From Heliocidaris erythrogramma (Eukaryota > Echinodermata > Echinoidea > Camarodonta > Echinometridae), in NCBI GenBank assembly GCA_025617745.1, contig CM046855.1, positions 18,879,880 through 18,943,879 of the forward strand: a stretch of 64,000 nt of DNA. Direction: 5' to 3'. Position 1 is the stretch's first letter. The number at the start of each line of letters is the position of its first letter. Below the pieces are notes generated by a model, which saw nothing but the letters and a program-made list of their open reading frames with translations, ran no database searches and was not told the DNA's origin. The position numbers were made by a program, and so were the translations under genes. This document shows positions 14,051 to 26,500 of this stretch, one piece after another.

Positions 14051-14404
14051 GAGATAGGAGTTGCAATTGATTTTAAGTTGAGACTGATTAGAAGCGATTG
14101 CAACTCTTTATACATGTAAGACGGGGCCCAGGCTAATATAAAAAAAAACACCTATATCTTTATTAAGTCAAATGCATCAAAACCCAGACCTACAAAAAAA
14201 AAATTGTACTTTCTGATCATGTCACTACACACCCTCTACTCAGAGCTATGCAGGCTCTCGCACACCAATCATAAAACTAACCGAGGAGACGGCATTCTTC
14301 AATCTCCAACCTCCCTACTACACTGAAATAATTCCTCCATACATGTACCACACACCTGCTGTACATTTCTATAGCTCATTCTTTTGTAAAAGTACCAGAT
14401 ATCC

Positions 14405-14742
14405 TGAAATTCTGAAGGACCTGTTCATTACTCACTCCAAAAATCAATTTAATACCTTTCGAGATAAAGTAGTAATTTGGCATTGAATGAAAGTATTACA
14501 ACAGCTCTCCAAACATTCATTAGCTTGACACCTGAAAAAAAGGAGTCATTTTAAAATGCCCCAAAAACATATTTCTAAGTCGAATTACGACTCACAAACT
14601 TGAGACATGATAGAATGATAATGAAACTACCCATTTCTATCAAAAACAGAAATCAACTGATCCAAGCAAATTTACTATTTTTGGCCGTTTGCTACGTTGT
14701 GGTCCATTCGACTTATTGTAGGTTTTGAGGCGGCGGGTCACA
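14405..14742 (-). mobile_element. Fragment of TIR element E (copy 1)
   Basis: Inverse-complement match to 48985 to about 49300. Both carry the terminal CCTACAATAAGTC (here as GACTTATTGTAGG near 14709) and the interior CTCAAGTTTGTGAGTCGTAA. Only the end with TIR (to 14742) is present; similarity stops near 14405, so the copy is truncated or the other copy is extended. Confidence 0.7.
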
Positions 14743-15030
14743 TATATTGACTACACAACTTAGTCCACTGAATCATGGCATAGTATAGGATCATTTCCTC
14801 TTCAAACACAGTCAACATTGTAAGGGAATCTAAATTACCAGCTACCTGTATGTACAACCACAGTTTATTACAGTCAGCTTTACGCTCACTATTTTCCATT
14901 ATTTTGATAAGAAACAAACATGAAATTAAAGAGAATGCACCACAGCAGCAGACTAGTGCTCCCTCACACACCAAAGCAAATTATACAGTCAGTCACTCAC
15001 TTTACAATTTATCTTAAAGATGGCACAAGA

Positions 15031-15243
15031 TACTGTAAACGTGGAATATTTCGCGGAGTGGAAATTTTCGCGCATTTCGCGCAGCATGAAATGTGCGCGA
15101 AAATAAAAACACGCGAATATTTATGTTTATGTATTCTTTTGCGCATAAGCCTAGCGCGTCGGCGAAATTAAAAACACGCGAAATTCACTTTACTCAGCCG
15201 AGCGCGAAAAATTAATCCCTCGAAAATTTCCACTTTTACAGTA
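15031..15243. mobile_element. Short TIR element, CGCG-rich interior
   Basis: The ends TACTGTAAACGTGGAA and TTCCACTTTTACAGTA are inverted. The interior has repeated TTTCGCG, CACGCGAA and GCGCGAAA words, strikingly CpG-rich against AT-rich surroundings. 213 bp, non-coding. Ends of this form are common in invertebrate MITEs (from memory). Confidence 0.65.
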
Positions 15244-16000
15244 TATGGAACATGCATGTCTTGCATGACAATCCTGGTGACATTCCAATAGCAAGTAGGC
15301 CTATCGAAGCAAGGTAAATACATGTACTTTAGCAATATCGCATCACTACCATCATGACCATGCAAAGCTCATCAAAATTATAATCATCTGCATTTTACTT
15401 AGAAATATCAGTATCTAGATATCAATTCAACTTACAAATTAAAAAAAAGTCTTTATTAACTTTGAAAAATGCTCTCATGCTTTGGGAATGGTTCATTCAA
15501 ATGTCTTACTTGTGCCAAAATATATCATGAAAAGTTGAGAAAGAACAACCAGTGAAGATGGCTGTCATTTGACCTTGCAGTTTAAGCAAATAGGCCCTAG
15601 GTCTGTGGCATTATTCATTTCAACGCAAATCCTGATATTTTTTTCACATGAAAGATGAGAAAAATAACACTACATGTAATATTAGTTAAGGAAATCAATT
15701 TTGTTTAAAGTTGTTTCTGCATCAATATGTAGAATATATTGCAAGAATATCTACAGACTATAAAAAGTCAATGTTTGTATCATGTTTTAAACTTCTATTT
15801 CTTCTTTCAAGTGCAGACAATTGTGCTTGAAGAAATGAGGGATCTTGCCATTCATCATTTTCCAAAATATCAAATCACATGTAAGGTTCACTAATGTTTC
15901 ACACATTTTGACAATCGATAATAAGTCAAAGTTTGCACATTGGAACATTGAAAGATTTCAAGCAGATTTCTACTTGGAGCATAGATTCTTCTAGCATGTC

Positions 16001-17648
16001 TAGGGTGCACGCGCCGGTATTCGGTCACTTAAAAAGAAATCGCCGCTAATATGAATACCTATCTCTTTAAACTGACAATCTACCATCAAAAGAATCGCAA
16101 AATTGTCCTTTAAATAATTATCAAAATAATTTAAAACCTGGAAACTTACCCCAAAAAATATCGCCGACAGAAGAAGGAGAAGTTTTCCGCCCAGTAATCG
16201 GTCGGCGCCGTCCACAATTCGGTCACGCGATAGTGCGCTGCATCTCGGGAGAGTTATATAACCATTTTTGTCACATTTCTGCGTTTTTAGGCATTTTCTG
16301 TGGCTTCTATATATTCATACTTAAATGTATGAGAATTTTTATCCATTAAAATCCACAAATCGAAGCTCTAGGGTCAGAAATAATGCACAAAATGTATTTC
16401 TAAAAAGAGCAAAGCGCGTCAGCAAAGCGCAAAGCGTGTCGGCGAAGCGCAAAGCGACAAGTTGCACACAAAGCGCGTTGGCGCAAGGCACTCAATGTTG
16501 CCTGACCGAATACTGGAAGAGCGCCATCTCACTGGCAGGGGTGAGGTATATATTCTCTTGCTCATCGCTGAGATCGCCATTTGCAAATTCGCTGCGATAG
16601 ATGGAAGACCTGGAAGCTCCTCTTCACACACATACTAAATTCATTGCACCTGCACACATAGTTATTTCACCATAGGCGTCTACCACTCATAGCTACATTC
16701 CTATACTTCGTGTGTATAATGTAGGCAGTCATACACCTCATCTTTTTAAAACACCACTGCACAAAAGTCACCAATATTCACTCAAATTCGGCATTTAATT
16801 TTCAAAAACCGACCCCAAAATATCCAAGAAATACAATAAATTCAACTCACCAATGTTGGAAAAGATATTTTCAAAAATCAAATCCGTAATTTACTGTTGA
16901 TTCTCGCGAAACGAGCTATCGGAGTCATTGTGTACATTTCCTGGTCGCCGCGGGCGCTGACATCTCCCCAAAAGAGTTTTGTCCTCAAAAATTCGGTCCC
17001 TATGGCATACACGGAAAAGTTCCGATTTTCTGTGTGCGCGATCGTAAAGATCGATGTGCGCTTGCGATCCCGAGTTTCTTCGTGGACAAAAATTGTATTG
17101 GCCGATTTTAGTCTAAGACATCGGCAGTTTGTAAACAACACGCGATCGCGAAACAAATCGGCGGGGATTTCTCAGGTTTTGGACAAGATTTTGACTTTGG
17201 ATTTTGCTGAAAATATCAAAAGTTCTTCCTAACGGCCATTTGAGGTAGGAGTGAGATTTTTAAGGGCTGAATTTGAAAGCAAGTATTTAAAATATTTATC
17301 TTATTTTTTCCCCCATACCTTTAGTACATGCGACAGAAAATACCAACTATTTTACAGAAATGTACCCGGGAGTGGTAGTCTACATATGGCTATATGCGTG
17401 TTAACTCACGCGCTAACGGAACCCGGAAGTGCGGAAACTTGGGTAACACTGACCAGTTTCGAGGGTATTTGGAGATCTTTTCCAGGGCGTCCGACCTGAA
17501 TTGCTTTCAACATTAGAGGTACCTTGTTCATGTGTCTGTTATGTATTGGTTTCGAGCCTCAAAAATTATTCATGAGTTCTTCACAGCTGTTCAAAGAGCT
17601 GCGTGACCGAATTCTGGAATATGACCGAATACCGGGCCGCGCACCCTA
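16001..17648. mobile_element. 1.65-kb TIR element of distinct composition
   Basis: The left end TAGGGTGCACGCGCCGGTAT and right end ATACCGGGCCGCGCACCCTA are inverted, and both run into a GGTATTCGGTCA / TGACCGAATACC pair. CGGTC/GACCG words recur inside (16200-16230, 16502, 17605). A GCAAAGCG-type microrepeat lies at 16408-16485. The interior at 16850-17250 is CpG-richer than its flanks. Several ORFs of 62-111 codons on both strands overlap each other and match nothing I know. A host promoter inside cannot be excluded because TECPR2 lacks its 5' exon, but the TIRs favour a transposon. Confidence 0.65.
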
Positions 17649-17853
17649 GGTCTATTTAAGTTTTCTAATTAAAAAAAGGGCCTAAAATTATGCTGTGACT
17701 GTCCTATCAATAATTATCATGAAATTATTTGGCCAAATCGTGAAATAAGTCTCCCCTCATTCAGTGTGTACTCACACACTTGCATGTTAATAGCCCCTAC
17801 TGAGGGCCTAGGCCTATGTCTATCTAATTTAATAATTATGAATATGAGCATGA

Positions 17854-18213
17854 GGAGGCGAGTTGGCTCAGTCGGTAACGTGTCTGCCTGTCGAACCAAA
17901 GATCGTGGGTTCGAATCCACCCCGGGCGGATGACTGAAGCCTGCGTTGTGTGTTAACGTGCCCCTCCCTTGTTTCATAGAGATAGGCTATGTTACAGTGG
18001 AAAACACTCCGTCCCTCGGATAGGACGTTAACTGGAGGTCCCGTGTAAAGGAAACCTTTGCACGTTAAGAACCCACTGCACTATTCGAATAAGAGTAGGG
18101 GGTAACCCCGGTGTAGTGGTACACCTGTCCCAATCCCACAGGTCTAGATCTACACCTGAAATGCCATAATAATCAACTCATTGATTGTGGGCGTCAATGG
18201 AAAGACAAGACAA
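17854..18213 (+). mobile_element. tRNA-derived SINE (family I)
   Basis: The head has a Pol III A box (TGGCTCAGTCGG near 17870) and B box (GGTTCGAATCC near 17909) at tRNA-like spacing. About 270 bp of unrelated body follows, ending in a GACAAGACAAG tail. GAGCATGA at 17846-17853 is repeated at 18214-18221, and similarity goes on for a few bases, which fits a target-site duplication. The tRNA part is not a functional gene: the acceptor arm does not close and a SINE body follows. Confidence 0.8.
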
Positions 18214-19718
18214 GAGCATGATGAGGTGGAATGAAGTCACCATAGCGTTGTACGCAATAAACCGATACTGTGCTGAGTGAACAAGGGGTGACTTATTTCA
18301 CGATAAAGTCAATTAATTGTTCTTATTAACACAACAATATCATTGGCATGAAACAGTTAATGTGTGAAAGCAAAACATCATGGGAAAACGTGTCCGTGAA
18401 GGTCGAGCTTAGCTCAGTCTCGGTGCAGACTACACATGCTACACACAGCCTGACAGCGGTATCCACTCGCGGCATCCATCGGGAGCCGTGAGAGACTCGG
18501 CCCCAATGTCTCACTCAGCTCTCCTCCGTTTTACATGAATGAAAATGAGAAAGGAGAAATACTTACTACAGATAATATTTGTGACTTTTGAAATTCCTCA
18601 TATGAATTTATGTTAGCAAAATATCATTCAGCATTCCACGTGTCCCATCCTCTGCTTCTTCTAATTCTGCTGGCTCTAGGCCTATCTGTAATTTTGCGAA
18701 ATCCTTCGAGTCACTATCTCGTGATTATTATAATGCGTAACACAATAGTACGCATACCAAATGTAAACAAATTCATAAAGGCGAGACTGAAATCTTCGCC
18801 ACGAAAATGGAAAATATTATGGTGGCGTCAAAGCATAATTGGTGAAGGGGGGGGGGGGCGGGGGTTGAGATGAAGGGAGTGAAGGGGAGGGGTCACGCGG
18901 CTAATCTAATGAAAACTACCATTAGTCGAAAAAAATTCTTTTCCGAAACAGTTCTGTTCGTCCGTCCATAGAATACAGACAAATTCCTCTGATAAAAAGA
19001 TTAGTTTATTTTAAGGGGGAAAACATTTGAAAAGCTGTCAGCTGAAAGCTTCATTTCTGTTCGATTGTTGCTGTAAGAATACATGCTGTATTAATGAAAA
19101 GAAGGGTGAATTGAGATAACCTAAAAGTGTTGGAAGGACTACGAATTAATTATTCAAAGAGATGGGGAAATGACAACTAATATCGCAATGAGATTTTGTC
19201 ATAAAACACTAAACTGCAACTTTTTAATCTATCAATATCAACATTCTTCTTTTTGCGAAAATGTGATTTTATTTTCAAAAACATACTAGCTAAGATCTGA
19301 AAAGTACACAAATTATAAACTTCCAAATAAAAATGTTTCCAGCACTGTATACTGATCAATGTTTGTCTGGCGTCACAGAATCTGGTTACCCTCCCCCCCC
19401 CCCTTTTTTTCTCTCTCTTTCTCATTTTTAAAAATCTCTAGCTCTCTCTTTCTCTCTCTACCTGTCTATCTCCATTTATCTGTCTCTCTTTCTTCATTGG
19501 CTTCATCTTCAAGTGATCCTGTCTCTCCGATTCTCTACACACCTATCAGATGTTTTCCTCCTCCATGAATCTCTGACAGCAAACAAAAAAAAAAGTTTTT
19601 TCCCAGCCCTCCAAAATTCGCTCAGTAGGGGGGGGGGGGGGGGAGGGGTCCTCCTCCATAATTCTCTGACAAGCAAAAAAGTTTCGCGTCGGGATTGCCT
19701 CCCCCGCACTCAAAAAAG
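18214..19718. other. Intergenic; possible TECPR2 5' region
   Basis: No gene is supported. A CpG-containing block at 18390-18530 stands out and could hold the missing TECPR2 5' exon; on the minus strand a GTGAGA donor-like word occurs near 18514, but nothing proves use. G tracts at 18846-18858, a CT-rich tract at 19388-19500 and G tracts near 19628-19641 are simple repeats. Confidence 0.35.
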
Positions 19719-19893
19719 TCAAATGTTAAATCTACATTTAAAAGGTTGGAGGAGTGACAACATTTTCAAAATGGTAAATAACCACTTTTAACATGCTGAA
19801 TCCAACCTTGAAACTATATTGTTAATTTACCATTTTAAAAATGTTGTCACTCTTCCAACTTTTTGAAATGCAGATTTAACATTTGAGTTTTTA
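19719..19893. mobile_element. Foldback MITE, about 63-bp arms
   Basis: The left arm 19719-19781 (AAATGTTAAATCTACATTT...GAGTGACAACATTTT) returns inverted at 19825-19893 with a few mismatches. The loop is about 45 bp. The flanks show GCGCCACTGCATGATAA, a word also seen near other hAT-like ends here. Non-coding. Confidence 0.7.
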
Positions 19894-21686
19894 GGGTGCG
19901 CCACTGCATGATAACCATTTATTTTCTTGTCAAAAGTTGTCAGGGGGCAGTCTCCCCTGGCGGAATTTTTTTTCAAACTGGTTGGGGAGCATCGTTAAAA
20001 AGGGGCACGAAAGAGGGGTATCAACATATACTCTTAAAAACTGATGGAAAAGACGATAATATATCGCATATTGGCTTTTAGTTTTTTGGGGTGTTTTTTT
20101 TAGTTGTTTTTTATTGTTGTTTTTTTTTATTTGAAGTGACTTGATTCATCAAGTATAAATTGAAAACATAATTAAAACATAAGAAATGTACAGCCATGTA
20201 TAAGGGAATACATACACCTTAACAGGAAGACCTGTAAAAACGGATAATTAGTATTCAAACCGATATTCAGGTTATATTTTGATAAGATTATCATCTCCTA
20301 ATATACTCCTAATATACGTTTGTAAGTCGACTATTTGCGATTGAGAGAAAGGTGAGACAAAAATTAGGCAATATGTAAATTGGAAGGGCATTGTTTTGTC
20401 CCAGCAGAAAAAAATCAGGAAAGCTAATTTAAGTCCATTTTTATTTGCTTATGTTGTGGGTACTGAAAATATGAACCAAACACAGCAAGGCCGATGTAGG
20501 CCGACCCATCCGTCACTAAAAAAGGTTTTCTTATGAATGGGTATCATAAGGGCACAACGGCTAAAAAAGGGGCATTTTATGTACGTACTTGCTCTATATC
20601 GGGAGGGGCAAGTTGTTCCCTTGAAAGGGCACTTTTGTGGTAAGATGGGCATTTTTCTTGAGTTTGGAAAAGGGAGGGGCCTTGGGCCTATGGCCCCGGA
20701 ACAGCCTTCCACAAGGCCCCCGGGAAAGATTATTTTACTTATCGAAGGGTGTTGTGAGTAGAATTTTTAAAGTCAGTGACATATCTGGGAATTATGGCGC
20801 CCGGGGCAAACAATGAAGTTGGGCCTCCCCAACCCCTCGAAGTTATCAAAGTTATTGTACAAACAAGGGAGCAAAACGACCAAGAGGTTAATTTTTTTTC
20901 CTCCATTTTTTATCCCCCCCAAAAATGCAATTTCTTATGCAGTTACCTAGGAAAATTCGTAATTGTGCTCTGGCGTCAAGAGGGGCCGCAAACTTGTGAC
21001 TCATGATGAGCAGAAACTGCTTGGAGGGAGATTCGTATACTATAATTATTTTTCATGAAATGAAGCACCGTTACGGAATGACAGTTATGGAGTGACTTCT
21101 GAAAGTCAATGGGAAATAGTGTATAAAATTCACATTATGTAAATAAATATTAAAAGTAGTGTTAAACACAGATTGAGCAAACAATTTAATAATTTTTGAT
21201 GACTCAGGTATCTTTGTTAAAAATAGCTCTATCAGTGTTTAATAATCTACTATCAATTATGCAAATTTTATTCATAAATTCATATTTTTCAGTTAAAATT
21301 AAGATTTTTTTGAAAAATTCTGAAGAGTATTTATTTGTGTAAAATGCTTTTAGTAAGTTTAAAAGACATTCAGATAGATTTTTCATTACATTCCATTCCA
21401 TATTGCATGTATTTTATTGTTTTATGGATTTCTTAATCATAAGATTTTTTAATTTGATACTACCATCCAGAATCTAGATCAAAATTTAGGTCTAAAATAC
21501 AGGACAATCAAACCTATAGAGGAAAGAAATACATACAAATGGAATGAGAAAACACAATCTTCCCATTTTTGTTTACACAAAACCCAAACTATCCAAATGA
21601 TAAAATTTTCATACGAGAAATATTATCTCAATATCTTTACTTTTGTTAACAATTCGCCGATATAATAAGCTCAACCGATGTATAGT
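19894..21686. other. Intergenic, repeat-derived patches, no gene
   Basis: Fragments such as CAGGGGGCAGTCTCCCCTGG (19940) and a G-rich block at 20540-20720 look like decayed repeat sequence. Frames at 20449 (minus) and 20537 (plus) lie antisense to each other and show no domain. 20760-21686 is AT-rich with nothing I can assign. Confidence 0.45.
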
Positions 21687-23075
21687 TGGGTCTGAGCCAA
21701 AAGTCCTGTCAACGCGACGGGACGGAATTCAATAGGATTTTTTCTCCTTACAAGAAAATAAGAAATGCTACCTGCTGCATACCTTTACTTATGTAATAAG
21801 TTTACACTGAAGAACAATTCCACTACAAACACAAGAATGATCGTAATTCCGTTTCCATGGTAACAACATTTTTTGTTAGCGCGACGGGACGGAACGATAG
21901 AATGGTGAAATTTTGTAAGACAGATTCAAAGTAAAATTCTATCGAAGTTAAAATTGAAGACTAGCTACGTATCCTGATTTTTTATTAGTATGATAGAGCA
22001 CATGACATTCAACCATGAAGCTAAGATATTGGCCCAATCAATTTTTTTAAATTTGAAAATTGATGAATGGGTGTCGCGCGACGGGACGGAATGCGACGGG
22101 ACGGAAACTTTTGCACCATGTACAAAATGAATGGGGATTTAAAATTTTTTTAAAAATATTGTCTAACTGTACTTTTTTCTTTTAAACTATGGTAGAACTA
22201 CAATGTTAAGGCACAGGGAAGTGGCAAGCTTTATTGTTAATTCAAATTAAAGAGATAAAATCACTAGAGAGGATGGACACTTTTGCACCATGTACAAAAC
22301 AAATGGGGATTTTGAAATGAAATTTTTTTGATATCATGAAATGGTTCTTTTCTCTAAAAAAATGTGGTAGAACTACATTGTTCGAGTAAGAAAACTTTTA
22401 TTCTATTGTTTATTCAAATTAAATGAATAAAAACTTGCTCGGGTTATAAAAGGTATACTTACATCAAATGACATACATGGGACTGTACTTTCCATGCAAA
22501 ATTCCGTCCCGTCGCGCCTAAAATCCCTTAAATACCCACTAAATGCGACGGGACGGAAAAAAAAAGAACACATCACAATTCTTCTTGAAATATAAGGGAA
22601 TCAATTTTAATGGTACAGAAGTGATGGTACGATAGGTCATTGATACTTTATAAGACCTCAGTCTATAAACTCCATTTTATCCTACAAAAAAATAAAAAAG
22701 GGGTGTCAAAGTGCCCCAAAATACAATTTTGCACCAAAAAGTTCAAATTTTAACCCAATTATAACAGAATATTGCCAGAACTGGCATTGGGCATTGAATA
22801 GTATTGCATATAGTATTCCAACTCCAAACTTTATTTTTCAAATGCCCTTTCACTTTTTTTTAAATTGCTTTTTCTAATAATTCCGTCCCGTCGCGCTATG
22901 AGGGCGCTCTTTTCCATTTTAAAGGTTATTTTTAAAAAAGCGGAACGCAATCATGAAGAGACATGTACATTTTCATAAACTACAGATTCTCAGCTTTCAT
23001 GTGATATACAAGGGCAGGCACAAATCTTAAATTGAAAATTTAGGGTTTATGTTGACTACTTTTGGCTCAGACCCA
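21687..23075. mobile_element. 1.39-kb TIR element with seven copies of a CpG-rich 14-mer
   Basis: Inverted ends TGGGTCTGAGCCAAAAGT at 21687 and its complement ending at 23075 are followed inside by GTCAAC/GTTGAC. The word GCGACGGGACGGAA occurs exactly at 21714, 21881, 22078, 22093 and 22545 on plus, and as TTCCGTCCCGTCGC at 22502 and 22881. Two diverged internal repeats share TTTTGCACCATGTACAAAA (about 22108 and 22278) and GGTAGAACTACA. No long ORF. It ends about 460 bp before the STYX start codon. Superfamily unknown; no clear target duplication. Confidence 0.7.
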
Positions 23076-23536
23076 GTTTCACTATGGGAAGACTGACATC
23101 CGAAACATATCATAATTCATTAGTATGATATTTCTTCAAACCAAAATCACATGCATTTTTGTAGGTATTATGTACCTTGATTAGCTATCAACTATCAACG
23201 CCCCTGATAAAGTCACCAACGTGCCCCTAAACCAAGTTTTGCTGCCCAAAATGCTCTGGATGTAGAGAAAAGCCACTATTAGCTCACTCAGTTCATGTCA
23301 ATTTTACATACTACAATTTTGAGTATAGTAAATTTCCTGGGGTGCAGTTTGGTGTCAAATGATCATTTCTGTAATAACTTATTGAATTGTGAAATTTGTA
23401 TTGCTTTCTCAAAAGTATAGTCAATTGATATGAGTCAGAATTATGTAAACACACCCATTGTCCATATGATCACGTTTCCGGCCGGATTATGAAACTTTGA
23501 AGCTAAAAAATGGTTGATATATTCAGCTAATTCGGG

Positions 23537-26500
23537 ATGGCGGAGGATACGTTATCTACCCTTCTACAAACTTTAAAATTCCCCCAAATGCCCACCTCTG
23601 ATGAAGAACCAAGGGTAAGATCACCAAATAAATATATTTATCTTCACAATGTATAACATATCAATCTAATATTGTCGAATAAGATGGAAGTATCGCACGT
23701 AAGAGACGTGGAATCTCGGTGCATATCAGTCCCACTCGTGATATTACACTGTGGGTTAAGGCATTTATTTAATTGGCAATGAGGCTCGAGCTCGCGCTGT
23801 TTTTTCCTACTGAATAGATTTCCAAGATAGTTTCTTTGAGATAGTGAGTTTGTTGAAAGATAGCTCACTTAAATGTAGTACTGTAGTTGATAAAAAACAT
23901 TTCTATGGTCATAGGTCTAGAAGTTCCATCTCAATTTTCAGACAAACTGGAATTCGGAAGACTGCCGAATTCGGAAGTCGATGGGAGTCTTTGCACTCAT
24001 AGGTACACGCCATTGCCGACTGTGTAGTAACGCAGCCAACACACATCCCATACCTAAACTGCATCACTGTGCATTTTTGGCTATATTTAATTGAAACTCA
24101 TATATTGCAGTTTACTTAAATCCAAATACTTATGTTGAATAATAGATGATTAAAACTTACCAGGTTGTTTTGTGACCTTTGAAGAGGGTTTCCTGAAATT
24201 TTGGGTCCTTTTTGTCGATTACTGCTATCGAGACTGTCCCGTCAGCATCCAGTTTGTATTTTTCACGATTATGATGAAGGGAGCCCTCAGCGCTCGTAGT
24301 AGTACCGGCGCGATCGGTTCGTCGATCTCCTACGAAGACCTGGAAGGGCCAAACTGACGACGTAAAAAAATTAAAAATATTACGTACGTACGTAATAATT
24401 ACTACGTACGTACGTAATATTTTTTATTTTTTTACGTCGTCAGTTTGGCCCTTCCAGGTCTTCGTAGAATAGCTTGTGTGCGTAACATTCTGCGTACGTA
24501 TCTACGGTGCGTAACCATGTAGAGCGGCCTCACTAGTGTGCAACATATTGAGAGCAGTCGTCATCCGTATGGAGGTGTGGGTAACAAGTACCAAAAAGAG
24601 GGCTGTAAATGTAAGTTTTTATAACTTTCTACATTTTGTATCTTAACGAACTGATAACTTAAAATCTAAAGAATGATACTTAAGTATCAGTTTGCCCACA
24701 AAAACCTCCATTTCAAACAAAATTACATCTATATCCCCAATACCCAGTATACACACATGTATATGATCCTAATGGTCAATATGACCATTGCTTGCTGATG
24801 TGAGTCTTTGGTTGTTTATATTACTTCCGAATTCGGAACTCTGTTACCTTAGGCTTCGGTACTCTAACTTAAGAAGTAAGAGTCTAAATCTAATATAAAG
24901 TTATATAGACTCTTGCTCTAGTAAGAAAATTCATGATTTATATCTTTGATATTAGAGGGTTGTGTTGGAAGGTCTTGATAAACCTGGCCATTATGCCTAT
25001 CTTACTACCATTGACTTTACTAAGGCGTTTGATAGGGTAAATCATTCAGTTGTAGTCAAGAAACTCATCCTGTTAGGTGCACGCAGATCGATCATCCCAA
25101 TTATTTGCAGCTTCCTAACTGCACGCACTCAGAGCACCAAAGTCTGTAATTACTACTCTCCCCTACTAGAGGTATCCTGTGGAGTACCACAGGGTACCAA
25201 GTTGGGTCCGGTTTTGTTTCTGATTCTTGTTAATGATGCTGTGAATGATTGCGAGAATCGATGGAAATACGTTGATGATTTAACACTTGGAGAAATTGTG
25301 AAGCGTAATGCTGAACCTACATTGCAATCTGTATTAGATCGTCTTTCAATATGGTGTAATGATAATGACGTGCTCCCCAAACCATCCAAATGTAACCTCA
25401 TGACTATATCATTTTTAAGGAACTTAAACCCCAGGACCGACTTCCAGCTTAACTCAACCCAACTCAATGTCGTTCAAAATCTCAAACTACTCGGAATCAC
25501 AATTCAGAATGATCTAAATTGGAACTTACATATCTCAGATATTGTGTCAAAAGCATCCAGAAGATTGTACACACTATGTATCCTTAGGAAATCTAAGGCA
25601 AGCCTGGTGGATATGGTAACTGTCTACACTACGTACATAAGACCCATACTCGAATATTGTTCCCCTGTTTGGCACCCCTCAATTACCCTAAATGAGAATA
25701 ATAAATTGGAATTTGTTCAAAAGCGGGCCCTCAAAATAATTGTAGGCTATAACGTGACTTATGCCAATGCCCTTGCCATAACTAAACTCACTACTCTATC
25801 TGATAGAAGAGATTCCCTTTTGCTAAGCTTTGGACAAAAAATCAAAAACTCTGATCACCACAAACACCTTCTTCCCGTCCCTAGATGTAATTCAAATTTA
25901 AGACAGCTTCGTAACATGACTGGCTTCCCTACAATTAAATGCAATACAGAACGATATCGAAAATCCACCATCCCTCACCTTGCCAGAATCTTGAAATAAA
26001 CTCCCCCCCCCCCCCACGCTTTGCATCCCAAACATTTTCACTTCTCAGATTCCATGCCTAGATGTAATGACTCATTTTACATGGTTATGGCTTTCTAACT
26101 TGGTTATATTTATGTATTGCTCCCAAATCTTCTCCTTTCTATCTATCTCCTTCTTTCTTTCTCTTCCCTTTTCTTTCCTATTCTTTACTTTTTCTTTCTT
26201 TCTCTCACTTTTCACACTTGTTATCTTATTATTTGTGTAGCGTAAATCTTAGTATTTTCGTTTTGCTTCCAATTATGTATCTTTTCATATATTTGATGCG
26301 ATTCTATTGTATATATGCACATATATATCTGATTGTAAATTGACCCCTTTAGCCCCTGTGCCGCTGGTCAATCATCATATACCATAATAAATAAATTTAG
26401 CCATTCTAGGTATTATCATGATAAACACATAATCTTTTAAATTTTAATAATATACAGATATGTAGCTTTTTTTGTAGGTCTAGATACTAATCTTGTTCTA

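Noticed and set aside
16325-17499. ORFs of 70-111 codons on both strands
   Set aside because: They overlap antisense within a CpG-rich TIR element and show no domain or splice support.
17856-17928. Possible functional tRNA gene
   Set aside because: A and B boxes are present, but the acceptor arm does not pair and a 270-bp body with flanking duplication follows; it is a SINE.
25153-25467. 104-codon minus-strand ORF
   Set aside because: Antisense shadow of the LINE reverse-transcriptase frame.
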